A stretch of 7,303 bases of DNA, taken from NCBI GenBank assembly GCA_005877525.1, contig VBON01000170.1:1-7303 (forward strand), read 5' to 3'. Shown piece by piece: positions 1-7,247 of this stretch. The notes under the pieces are model-generated. The model was not told the DNA's origin. It did not search any database and was given only the letters and a program-made list of their open reading frames with translations. A program made the translations under genes and the position numbers. The first letter of the stretch is position 1. Each line of letters starts with the position of its first letter. Origin of the DNA: Nitrospirota bacterium. GTDB lineage: Bacteria > Nitrospirota > Nitrospiria > Nitrospirales > NS-4.

Positions 1-999
1 CGGTATCTCTGCTCGCCGGCCGCTTGGCTCCGTCAGCTGGATCAACCCAATGAGCGCTCACTGCATGCCGTGCCCACGCCACGTACCGGTGGTTTGGCAA
101 TCCTAGCAAGCATCGTGGTGGGCTTGGCCATTTCTCAGGCCCTGTTTGCAGATGGCGAAGGATCCGCAACCAACCGCTGGATTATTGGCGCGGCCCTTCT
201 GCTCGGCGCCATATCGTTCTGGGATGACCGCACAGGGCTTCCGCCTGGGCTTCGATTTGCCGTACACAGCGCGGCGGCAATCGCCGTTGTGATCGGGACC
301 GGTCTGACGGTACCCCAGATTTCGTTTCCGCTGCTCGGAACGTGGTTTTTGGGACCGCTCGGTCCTCCTATGGCATTGCTGCTTCTGATGTGGATGACAA
401 ATCTGTATAACTTCATGGACGGCATGGATGGATTTGCGGGAGGCATGACGGTAGTTGGATTTGGATTCTTGGCTTATATGGCGCTTCGCGGCGGTCAGTT
501 AGAGTTGGTGGGGCTCGTGTTGTTGATAATTGTGTCGACGGGTGGTATTCTTGTTGTGTTTAATATGCCGCCGGCGCGCATTTTCATGGGCGATGTCGGC
601 AGTGCCCCGCTGGGATTTCTGGCCGGCGCCTTGTCACTACGAGGAGTTCAAGCGCAGGCTTTTGATTTCTGGGTGCCGGCGCTCATCTTCTCGCCCTTTC
701 TCGTGGATGCCACCTTGACGCTTTTGCGGAGACTGCTACGGGGCAAAAAAGTTTGGCAGGCGCATCGCGAGCACTATTACCAGCGACTGGTGCTGTCGGG
801 CTGGAGCCATCGAAAGACCGTCGTCGTCGAATACGTCTTGATGCTCGGGTGCGGCGCTAGCGCGCTGATGTACAGCCACGCCGGTGAAAGAGCGCGGCTC
901 GGCATCCTTGCCGGATGGACTATCCTGTATATCGTGCTGGCAAAAGGGGTCTCCAGGATTGAATGGCGACAACGGGAGGAGACAGCGGGTGAGATATGA
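1..999 (+). CDS. Undecaprenyl-phosphate N-acetylhexosamine-1-phosphate transferase, WecA/WbpL family (5' truncated by window edge)
   Basis: This is an integral membrane enzyme that transfers a HexNAc-1-phosphate from a UDP-sugar to undecaprenyl phosphate, the first committed step of a lipid-linked glycan. The frame is open from base 1, and the residues before the GTG at 70 (LDQPNERSLHA, then VPTPRTGG) are the conserved N-terminal family motif. The GTG at 70 is therefore internal and the true start lies upstream of the window. Other family motifs are visible: the WDD pair at 220-228, NFMDGMDG at 409-432, the NMPPARIFMGDVGS block ending near 603, and the cytoplasmic HREHYYQR motif at 763-786. 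Hydrophobic segments lie between them. The HREHYYQRLVLSGWSH form resembles the WbpL-like branch more than MraY, and no peptidoglycan genes are nearby. The exact donor (UDP-GlcNAc, UDP-FucNAc or UDP-QuiNAc) cannot be read from the sequence. The dehydratase two genes downstream makes a 6-deoxy-HexNAc donor plausible. Confidence 0.93.
   Translation, partial: RYLCSPAAWLRQLDQPNERSLHAVPTPRTGGLAILASIVVGLAISQALFADGEGSATNRWIIGAALLLGAISFWDDRTGLPPGLRFAVHSAAAIAVVIGTGLTVPQISFPLLGTWFLGPLGPPMALLLLMWMTNLYNFMDGMDGFAGGMTVVGFGFLAYMALRGGQLELVGLVLLIIVSTGGILVVFNMPPARIFMGDVGSAPLGFLAGALSLRGVQAQAFDFWVPALIFSPFLVDATLTLLRRLLRGKKVWQAHREHYYQRLVLSGWSHRKTVVVEYVLMLGCGASALMYSHAGERARLGILAGWTILYIVLAKGVSRIEWRQREETAGEI
974..981 (+). 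promoter_or_regulatory. Ribosome binding site that sets the GTG start at 989
   Basis: GGGAGGAG lies 7 bases before GTG 989, inside the end of the preceding gene. It is the best Shine-Dalgarno match near this junction and argues for 989 over the far-upstream in-frame ATG at 884. Confidence 0.7.
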
Positions 1000-2272
1000 A
1001 GGCATCCGCAGTCTTCCAGGAGCCGGCGCCGCGGCTGTTGGTCCCGCTCTGGAGCGCGTAATCCGCGGTGTGCTCCTTATTTATATTATTGCACTTCCTT
1101 TTCATCGTCTTCTCTTCGTGGAGCGGAACGGCTTCATCCTCTTGCTTCTCCTGCTGGTGCTCTGGTGCGCAGCGAATCGGACCCATTTCTTTCGGCGGAC
1201 GCCAATTGATTTGCCGCTTGCGGCGTTCGTGGGCTGGGTCGGCCTCTCGATTCCCTTCGCCGCTTATCCAGCTTATAGCGTGCAGGAATTCGGCAAGCTC
1301 TTGCAGCAGGTGCTGCTTTTTTATGCTGTGCTCTACTTCTTCAACGCCGAGCCCTATAAGCGTCGTCTTCTTTGGGTATTGATCGTCGTGTCCATGATCA
1401 TCAGCGCGTACGGCATAGAGGAATTCTTCGCTCAGACGGGGTTGCTGCCGGCGTTCAAACAGGTCACGATGATCGAGTCGTTCACTTCCGGTGAGGTCTG
1501 GCTCACGACGTATCTCGTCATGACCATCCCGATCTGCTTGGCATTCCTGTTGTTTGAACAGCATCGCCTGGAGCGGGGCGTGTATGCCGGCGCGACAGGC
1601 CTCGGCGTCGTCTGCCTGTTGCTTACATTCTCTCGCGCCGGGCTGTTGGCCCTCCTGGTGGAGCTCGGGGTCATGATTGCATTGCTGCGCCGCAAGGTGC
1701 TAGTGGTTGCGGTCGCGCTATTTTGCGTGACCATTATAGGCCTGGAGGCTCTTCAGAAGTATTACAACGTTCAGCAGGTGCCGGGGACCTCTCTCTCTGT
1801 CAGAGGCCTCCGCCAGAGTTCTCTCTTGCACCGGGTTGAGATTTGGGAATTTACGACGAAGAAGATTCTTCAGCATCCTCTGCTCGGCATAGGCTATGGT
1901 AAGGATAACTTTCGATTGGTCTACGCGGCATCGGGAGAGCCCGTACAGGCCCACTACGCGCCAGTGCTCGACGCCGGCACCCACAATATTTTTTTCGATC
2001 TGGCATTGGGTGCCGGCCTCCCCGCAGCTGCGGCTTTTGTATGGCTTCTGTGGAGGATTGTATCGACTGCTCTTGGGAAGTTTCGAGCTTCCGGCTCACT
2101 AGTCCAGAAAGCGGTGACTTTAGGGGTCGGCGTCAGTGTGATCGGTATGGCCGTACGACTGTCTTTTGACCAGATGCTGGTGGGCACACTGGCAATTCAA
2201 TTCTGGATCTGGATTGCGCTCTGCCTCGGCACGCTACGTCCGCATGAGGCGGGTCCAGCGGCATTGCTATGA
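989..2272 (+). CDS. O-antigen ligase / O-antigen polymerase (Wzy/WaaL-type) family membrane protein
   Basis: This is a polytopic inner-membrane protein of about 427 residues with many hydrophobic helices. Family landmarks are TFSRAG at residues 213-218 (the usual Ser-Arg after a helix), HRVEIW at 281-286, HPLLGIGYG at 296-304 and THNIFFDLALGAGLP from residue 331. Together these form the Wzy_C/O-antigen ligase signature, with the large periplasmic loop between about residues 240 and 335. Known members either join O-antigen to lipid A-core (WaaL), polymerise O-units (Wzy) or act as exopolysaccharide polymerases. Sequence alone does not separate these roles. I chose GTG 989 because of the strong ribosome binding site at 974-981. 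It overlaps the upstream stop by 11 bp, suggesting translational coupling. An ATG at 884 in the same frame would add 35 residues that read as out-of-frame transferase sequence, so I rejected it. Confidence 0.88.
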   Translation: MRYEGIRSLPGAGAAAVGPALERVIRGVLLIYIIALPFHRLLFVERNGFILLLLLLVLWCAANRTHFFRRTPIDLPLAAFVGWVGLSIPFAAYPAYSVQEFGKLLQQVLLFYAVLYFFNAEPYKRRLLWVLIVVSMIISAYGIEEFFAQTGLLPAFKQVTMIESFTSGEVWLTTYLVMTIPICLAFLLFEQHRLERGVYAGATGLGVVCLLLTFSRAGLLALLVELGVMIALLRRKVLVVAVALFCVTIIGLEALQKYYNVQQVPGTSLSVRGLRQSSLLHRVEIWEFTTKKILQHPLLGIGYGKDNFRLVYAASGEPVQAHYAPVLDAGTHNIFFDLALGAGLPAAAAFVWLLWRIVSTALGKFRASGSLVQKAVTLGVGVSVIGMAVRLSFDQMLVGTLAIQFWIWIALCLGTLRPHEAGPAALL

Positions 2273-2284
2273 ACCGGGGCTGAT

Positions 2285-2291
2285 GAGGGTG
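2285..2291 (+). promoter_or_regulatory. Ribosome binding site supporting the ATG start at 2295
   Basis: GAGGGTG ends 3 bases before ATG 2295, with its GAGGG core 5 bases away. It is a better match than anything before the ATGs at 2283 or 2322 and favours 2295 as the start of the dehydratase gene. Confidence 0.45.
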
Positions 2292-2294
2292 CAC

Positions 2295-4184
2295 ATGGGA
2301 ACCACGGTAAAGCATTTTGCCATGAAGCTGTTTCAGATGATGACAACTGTCTTGGGGCAGCAGCTGCTTCGTCATCGCGAAGCCGTGGTGATCGGTCTTC
2401 AGGTGGGGCTTATCGTGGCTGCAAACCTCACCGCGTTTGTCCTGCGGTTTGAGGGGGACATTCCGCCGGCGTATCAAATACGGCTGCTTCAAGGGCTGCC
2501 GCTGGTCGCCTTGATCTATGGGTCGGGACTCTGGATTTTTGGGATTCACCGCGGGCTTTGGCGCTACGTAGGGCTGCATGATCTGGGGCGAATCTTTTGG
2601 AGCGCTCTCGCCAGCACCGTCGCTTTGTTCCTGCTCATTGCCCTGGTATTGGGCTGGAAGGACTATCCGCGTTCGGTCATCATTCTGACCGGGCTGCTCT
2701 CGGGCGGATTTTTAGCTGGAATTAGATTGGCCGTTCGCGCATTCCGAGAATGGCTGCAAATTGTCGGTCCGACCGCTCGGAGGGCCCTCATTGTCGGCGC
2801 GGGACACGCGGGTGAACTTCTGGTTCGCGATCTGCAGACCAGTCCTTCCTATAACTATCGGCCAGTGGCGTTCGTGGACGACGATCCGGTCAAACGAAAG
2901 ATTCGGATTCATGGCATTCCGGTGGTAGGGACCATTGCTGACATCACTAAGGCCGTAGAGCGTTATCATGCCCATGAAGTTATCGTTGCCATTCCCTCCG
3001 CAACTCCGAAAACCATGCAAAATATCTTGGCGGCCTGCGAATCCTGTCCGGTTGCTCTGAAGACCCTGCCGAACGTGAAGCAATTGCTGGACAGCCCGGT
3101 GACGATCCGGCGTGTGCGTCCTCTGAGTTTGGACGACCTGTTGCAGCGAGAACCGATTCAGACGGATCTCCAGGAACTTCACCCGCTTCTAGAAGGAAAA
3201 CGGATCGTCATCACGGGCGCCGGCGGCTCGATCGGCTCGGAGTTGTGCCGGCAAATCGCCAAATATCGCCCGGCTGCGCTGATTCTCTTTGAGCGCCATG
3301 AAAATAGCCTCTACGCCATTGATCTGGAGTTGCGGGATTCATTCCCCCACCTGCAGATCCTGGCAGTAATCGGCGACATCAATCATTCCGATCGGGTCCA
3401 GGAAGTCTTCACCGCGTGTTCTCCGAACCTGATCTTTCACGCCGCGGCTCATAAACATGTTCCGCTGATGGAGCACAATGCCGTCGAAGCTGTCCGGAAC
3501 AATGTCTTCGGAACGGATGTGGTGGCGCACGCGGCGGCGGCGGCCGGCGTCGATCGCTTTGTCTTGATTTCGACGGATAAGGCCGTGAATCCGACGAGTG
3601 TCATGGGAGCCACCAAGCAGCTTGCCGAGTGTCTCGTGCGGCGGATGAACCGGCAGGCAGCCACCTTGTTTAGTGTTGTTCGGTTTGGAAATGTCCTGGG
3701 CAGCAGCGGTAGCGTGGTGCCACTCTTCACGGAACAGATTCGTAAGGGCGGGCCGTTGACGGTGACACATCCCGACATCAGGCGCTTTTTCATGACCATT
3801 CCGGAAGCGGTGCAATTGGTCCTGCAGGCCAGCGTGATGGGACAGGGCGGCGATGTGTTTGTCCTGGACATGGGTGAACAGCGCAACATGATTTTGTTAT
3901 CGGGTCAGCGGCCTGACCGTGACATCAAGATTCGGTATACTGGTCTTCGGCCCGGTGAGAAACTCTATGAGGAACTCTTTGATGAGAGAGAGCAGGTGGA
4001 GTCGACCTCCCATAAGAAAATCAAGCGCGCCGTCTCCGGAGAAACATTCTCTGCTGATAGTCTGAGCCGGCATCTGACGGACCTGCAGAGGGTGTGCGAG
4101 GCGGGCCACGCCGATGATCTCATCATCGAAAAGCTGCGCGAGATAGTCTCCAATTATCGGCCCGCATTCAGCGATGCCCCCTAA
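2295..4184 (+). CDS. Membrane-anchored nucleotide-sugar 4,6-dehydratase (WbpM/CapD/FlaA1/PglF type)
   Basis: The long form of this family (629 residues here) dehydrates UDP-HexNAc, usually UDP-GlcNAc, to the 4-keto-6-deoxy sugar used for QuiNAc, FucNAc or bacillosamine derivatives. Residues about 30-150 hold four hydrophobic helices. A first nucleotide-binding fold follows with GAGHAG at 168-173, and then the catalytic NAD-binding domain with GAGGSIG at 308-314. The active-site stretch is STDKAVNPTSVMGATK at 426-441. Met437 replaces the usual short-chain dehydrogenase Tyr and is paired with Lys441, as is characteristic of this family. LRPGEKLYEE lies at 551-560. Starts at 2283 or 2322 are also possible. 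The gene starts 22 bp after the ligase gene stops and overlaps the next gene by 11 bp. Oddity: between Gln529 and Arg530 the usual segment resembling VKIVDLA is missing, so the protein jumps from VLDMGEQ to RNMILLSG. This looks like a 21-base in-frame loss that leaves the catalytic residues intact. Confidence 0.93.
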   Translation: MGTTVKHFAMKLFQMMTTVLGQQLLRHREAVVIGLQVGLIVAANLTAFVLRFEGDIPPAYQIRLLQGLPLVALIYGSGLWIFGIHRGLWRYVGLHDLGRIFWSALASTVALFLLIALVLGWKDYPRSVIILTGLLSGGFLAGIRLAVRAFREWLQIVGPTARRALIVGAGHAGELLVRDLQTSPSYNYRPVAFVDDDPVKRKIRIHGIPVVGTIADITKAVERYHAHEVIVAIPSATPKTMQNILAACESCPVALKTLPNVKQLLDSPVTIRRVRPLSLDDLLQREPIQTDLQELHPLLEGKRIVITGAGGSIGSELCRQIAKYRPAALILFERHENSLYAIDLELRDSFPHLQILAVIGDINHSDRVQEVFTACSPNLIFHAAAHKHVPLMEHNAVEAVRNNVFGTDVVAHAAAAAGVDRFVLISTDKAVNPTSVMGATKQLAECLVRRMNRQAATLFSVVRFGNVLGSSGSVVPLFTEQIRKGGPLTVTHPDIRRFFMTIPEAVQLVLQASVMGQGGDVFVLDMGEQRNMILLSGQRPDRDIKIRYTGLRPGEKLYEELFDEREQVESTSHKKIKRAVSGETFSADSLSRHLTDLQRVCEAGHADDLIIEKLREIVSNYRPAFSDAP

Positions 4185-4728
4185 TCGACGCGTACCACGG
4201 GGGGCCTCTCGAGGGATTCAGCAGAAGCTTCGTCGTGTCCGCATGCTGGCTATGGATGTGGATGGGGTGCTGACTGACGGCGGCATGTATTACTCCGAGA
4301 TGGGAGACGAGTTGAAGAAGTTCCACACCCGTGATGGAATGGGCATTAAGATGTTGCAACTTGCCGGTATCGTGACCGCATTTATTACCAAAGAAAAAAC
4401 CGCTATTGTCGAACGCCGAGGCCGCAAGCTCGCGGTGCCAGAAGTCCACCAAGCGGCGGATGACAAGCTGTCTGTCCTCACTCGCGTCCTCGAGAAATAC
4501 GGGCTGGACCTGGATGAAGTCGCTTACATGGGGGACGACGTCAACGACCTGCAGGCCCTGCTGGCCGTGGGATTCTCCGCGGCTCCCGCCGATGCGATGC
4601 CATCGGTCCTCGATGTCGTGCATTATGTCTGCAGGAAACGAGGCGGCGAAGGTGCCGTGCGGGAAGTGGCGGACTTGATTCTAGGTCTGCCAGAGCCTAA
4701 GCCAGGCAGTCCTCGTAAACCCGAGTAG
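4174..4728 (+). CDS. kdsC: 3-deoxy-D-manno-octulosonate 8-phosphate phosphatase (KdsC-type, HAD superfamily)
   Basis: KdsC hydrolyses KDO-8-phosphate to KDO in the cytoplasm, for the inner core of lipopolysaccharide. The 184-residue length fits the family. HAD motifs are complete: MDVDGVLTDG with nucleophile Asp28 and Asp30, motif II Thr72, motif III Lys98 and motif IV GDDVND at 120-125. The tail GGEGAVREVADLIL is typical of KdsC. Motif II reads FITKEKT where many KdsC proteins have ITGR, and VHQAADDKL replaces the common QG-containing form, so the protein is somewhat divergent. The related YrbI-type N-acylneuraminate-9-phosphatases are an alternative, but the adjacent kdsD favours KDO. ATG 4174 overlaps the dehydratase stop by 11 bp with no clear ribosome binding site, suggesting coupled translation. 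About 20 basic residues precede the HAD core, so a later start at ATG 4243 is conceivable. Confidence 0.85.
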   Translation: MPPNRRVPRGASRGIQQKLRRVRMLAMDVDGVLTDGGMYYSEMGDELKKFHTRDGMGIKMLQLAGIVTAFITKEKTAIVERRGRKLAVPEVHQAADDKLSVLTRVLEKYGLDLDEVAYMGDDVNDLQALLAVGFSAAPADAMPSVLDVVHYVCRKRGGEGAVREVADLILGLPEPKPGSPRKPE

Positions 4729-4837
4729 TCCGAGTTTCCTTCGAGAGACTAACGGGTCACATCTCTAATTTCTACCATTACAGACCTTCTTATTGTACGA
4801 TGACCGGAACAGCCGGGTTCTGAAGGGATACTGAAGC
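4729..4837 (+). other. Intergenic gap between kdsC and kdsD; possible weak promoter
   Basis: This is the only gap of any size in the window and it is more AT-rich than the flanking genes. A TATAAT-like hexamer TCTAAT sits at 4764-4769, but I see no convincing -35 partner at 16-18 bp. A short imperfect hairpin (GAAC/GTTC around AGCCGG, about 4807-4820) lacks a T-run and does not look like a terminator. AAGGGA at 4823-4828 is a plausible ribosome binding site 9 bases before ATG 4838. The gap could hold the promoter for the kdsD-manC-manB block, but that is inference. Confidence 0.3.
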
Positions 4838-5799
4838 ATGGACATTTTGTCCGAGATCAGGCGCGTGATCGAGCTCGAAAGCCGCACCGTGACGCGCCTG
4901 CAGGAGACGATTGGCCCTATGAAGAAGCCGTCCATTTGCTGTATGCCTGCCCCGGCAAGGTGATTCTCACCGGCATCGGCAAATCCGGAATTATCGCGCA
5001 GAAAATCGCCTCAACCATGGTGTCGACCGGCATGCCGGCCCTGTTCCTCCATCCAACCGAAGGCATGCATGGTGACATCGGCATAGCGCGTAAGGACGAC
5101 ATTATCATCGCGATTGGCAGATCGGGCGAGAGCGAGGAGCTCATCGCCTTGCTGCCGTCCATCCGCAAAATCGGGGCGCATCTCATCTCGATTACCGGAC
5201 GGGCCGATTCCACGCTCGCTCGCCATTCGGATATCGTTCTGGTCATCCCGGTGGACGAAGAGGCGTGTCCGTTGAACATGGCCCCCACCTGCAGCACGAC
5301 TGCGGCATTGGTCGTCGGGGATGCCCTGGCAATGGCGCTGATGAAGCTCCGCAACTTCCAACCCGAAGATTTTGCCCGGTTCCACCCTGGCGGCCAACTG
5401 GGCAAGCGCCTTCTGCTGACGGTCCGTGACTTGATGCGGACCGGACCCAGAAATCCCGTTGTGCGAATTACCGCCTCCATGAAAGATTTGTTTTCTGAGA
5501 TCACCGAGAAGCATCTCGGGGCCGTCTCTGTCGTGGACGATACCGGGGCACTCGTCGGTCTTGTCACCGATTACGACATTCGCCGGGCGGTCGGGGAAGG
5601 GCTGAACATTTTTTCGATGACGATTCCGCAAATCATGAATCCCCATCCGATCGCGATCGCAGCCGACCAGAAAGCCATCCAGGCGCTAAAGATCATGGAA
5701 GAACGGGAGAAGCCGTTAGCGGTCTTACCGGTCATTGAAGAGGACCGTCTGGTCTGCGGCATGATTCATCTTCATGACCTCGTCGATAAGGGATTGTGA
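4838..5799 (+). CDS. kdsD: Arabinose-5-phosphate isomerase (KdsD/KpsF/GutQ family), frameshifted near its N-terminus
   Basis: KdsD interconverts ribulose-5-phosphate and arabinose-5-phosphate, the first step of KDO synthesis. ATG 4838, preceded by AAGGGA, encodes MDILSEIRRVIELESRTV and onward, which matches the family N-terminal helix. After about residue 27 this frame leaves the homology and stops at TGA 4961-4963. The homology (YEEAVHLLYACPGKV) resumes in another frame at about 4918 and runs to 5799, so one base (or four) appears missing, or two extra, around 4913-4920. The downstream part has a SIS domain with GIGKSG, the MHGD histidine, SGESEE, EEACPLNMAPTCSTT and RFHPGG, covering the active-site Lys, Glu and His positions known for KdsD. 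Two CBS domains follow (from VRDLMRTG and from QIMNPHPIAI). Repaired length would be about 320 residues, as expected. The longest intact frame would have to begin at TTG 4936 with no good ribosome binding site. Sequencing or assembly error and a real mutation are both possible. Confidence 0.85.
5788..5793 (+). promoter_or_regulatory. Ribosome binding site that favours GTG 5802 over GTG 5796
   Basis: AAGGGA lies at the end of kdsD. It is 8 bases before GTG 5802 but only 2 before GTG 5796, so the second GTG is the better start. Confidence 0.5.
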
Positions 5800-5801
5800 T
5801 C

Positions 5802-7247
5802 GTGAGGAATCACTTGTATTCCGTCATTCTGGCAGGTGGAAGCGGCACGCGCTTCTGGCCTCTGAGCCGCGAGCTCTATCCCAAGCAGCTTCTCAAGGTG
5901 CTGAGCGATCGAACCCTGATCCAGGAAACCGTAAGGCGTGTGACGCCGTTGATCCCGGCTGAGCGCGTGTTAGTAGTGACCGGCGCGCAGCATGCCGAGG
6001 CAGTGCGGTTTCAACTGGCTGGAGCCGGTGTCCCGAAAGCAAACTTTCTGGTGGAACCGATCGGCCGCAACACCGCCCCGGCGATCGGCTGGGCGGCTGA
6101 GGCAATACGGCGGCGCGATCCCGAGGGCATCATCTTGGTCATGCCGTCCGACCACATCATTGCGGAGGATGGTGAGTTTATCCGAGCAGTGGAGCTGGCC
6201 GTGAATGTGGCTCAGGAGAAGTGGCTTGTCACGTTCGGGATTAAACCGAGCCGGCCCGAGACCGGCTATGGATATATCCAGGCGCAACCAAAACGATTGC
6301 TACAGTCACAGGACGAATTGACCGCCCTGGCTGTGGCGCGCTTTGTGGAAAAGCCCGATCTTCCCACCGCGAAACGCTACGTTCGAAGCGGCAAGTTCTA
6401 CTGGAACAGCGGAATCTTCCTCTGGCGGGCCGATGCGATCCTCGAGGAGACGAAGAAATCATTGCCCGTCCTCTACTCAGGGTTGAGCCGGCTCGGTGAT
6501 TTACTGGATACTCCTGACCAAGCCCGCGCGGTCGAGGAATTCTATCGCGACGCCGAGTCAATCTCGATCGACTATGGAGTGCTGCAAAAGGCCCGGCGGG
6601 TGGCAGTCATTCCGGCGCCGTTTCGCTGGAGCGATATCGGAAACTGGCGCAGTCTGGAAGAGGTCGCCGATAAGGACCAAGCGGGTAATGTCTGTATCGG
6701 CCCGATTCTAGATCTCGGCAGCCAAGGCTCGATTCTCTACGGGGAGCAGCGGCTGGTGGCAACGATCGGACTCACCGATATGGTCGTCGTGGACACGGCT
6801 GACGCGACCTTGGTCTGCCCCAAGGATCGTGCTCAAGACGTGAAGCGGCTCGTCGAATTGTTGCGCGAACGCAAGGCGCCTGAGCAATTGATCCATCGAA
6901 CCGTCCAGCGCCCCTGGGGAAGCTATACAGTCTTCGAGGAAGGCCCGGGCTATAAAGTCAAACGTGTGACTGTCACGCCCGGCGGCCGGCTGTCTCTTCA
7001 AATGCACCACAAGCGGAGCGAGCACTGGGTGGTTACCGCGGGTGTCGCACGCGTGACCTGCGATCAACGAGTCTTTGATCTTCATGTGAATGAGAGCACC
7101 GCGATTCCACTTGGTGCTGCCCATCGTCTGGAGAATCTTGGCGAGACAGTCTTGCATGTGATTGAGACACAATGTGGCGATTACCTCGGCGAGGACGATA
7201 TCGTCCGCTTAGCGGATGACTATGGCCGCTCCGAATTGAAGCCGTGA
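5802..7247 (+). CDS. manC: Bifunctional mannose-1-phosphate guanylyltransferase / mannose-6-phosphate isomerase (type II PMI)
   Basis: This cytoplasmic enzyme makes GDP-mannose from mannose-1-phosphate and GTP, and also interconverts fructose-6-phosphate and mannose-6-phosphate. The 481-residue length matches the fused ManC/AlgA/CpsB form. The N-terminal nucleotidyltransferase domain shows AGGSGTRFWPLSR and then PKQ within residues 8-29, the PIGRNTAPAI motif, VMPSDHII, FVEKP at 181-185, WNSGIFLW, and FRWSDIGNW at 274-282. The C-terminal cupin isomerase domain begins around PWGSY at 371-375 and carries the metal-binding QMHHKRSEHWVV at 400-411. No key residue is obviously missing. GTG 5802 is preferred over GTG 5796 on ribosome binding site spacing. 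The gene follows the kdsD stop by 2 bp and overlaps the next start by 4 bp, so it is probably co-transcribed with both. The mannose part may feed GDP-mannose, or GDP-rhamnose or GDP-fucose further on. Confidence 0.95.
   Translation: MRNHLYSVILAGGSGTRFWPLSRELYPKQLLKVLSDRTLIQETVRRVTPLIPAERVLVVTGAQHAEAVRFQLAGAGVPKANFLVEPIGRNTAPAIGWAAEAIRRRDPEGIILVMPSDHIIAEDGEFIRAVELAVNVAQEKWLVTFGIKPSRPETGYGYIQAQPKRLLQSQDELTALAVARFVEKPDLPTAKRYVRSGKFYWNSGIFLWRADAILEETKKSLPVLYSGLSRLGDLLDTPDQARAVEEFYRDAESISIDYGVLQKARRVAVIPAPFRWSDIGNWRSLEEVADKDQAGNVCIGPILDLGSQGSILYGEQRLVATIGLTDMVVVDTADATLVCPKDRAQDVKRLVELLRERKAPEQLIHRTVQRPWGSYTVFEEGPGYKVKRVTVTPGGRLSLQMHHKRSEHWVVTAGVARVTCDQRVFDLHVNESTAIPLGAAHRLENLGETVLHVIETQCGDYLGEDDIVRLADDYGRSELKP

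Noticed and set aside
70..72. GTG as the start of the first gene
   Set aside because: The same frame is open from base 1 and encodes the conserved LDQPNERSLHA motif just before it, so the gene begins upstream of the window.
920..1564. 214-codon minus-strand open frame opposite the ligase-family gene
   Set aside because: Low-complexity, charged composition and no recognisable domain; it lies fully antisense to a well-supported membrane protein gene.
3528..3546. Run of GCG triplets in the dehydratase gene
   Set aside because: It encodes an alanine-rich helix end (HAAAAAGVDRF) at a position where the family is normally Ala-rich; no sign of a variable repeat.
4803..4822. CCGG-containing small inverted repeat as a terminator
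   Set aside because: Stem of only four pairs and no downstream T-run; it sits directly before a ribosome binding site.
4905..4925. Programmed ribosomal frameshift in kdsD
   Set aside because: No slippery heptamer, stimulatory structure or internal Shine-Dalgarno is evident at the switch point, and the family is not known for recoding; a mutation or sequence error is simpler.
4917..5646. Two long minus-strand open frames (216 and 211 codons) opposite kdsD
   Set aside because: The plus strand carries clear SIS and CBS motifs over the whole stretch; the antisense frames show no family signature and overlap each other.
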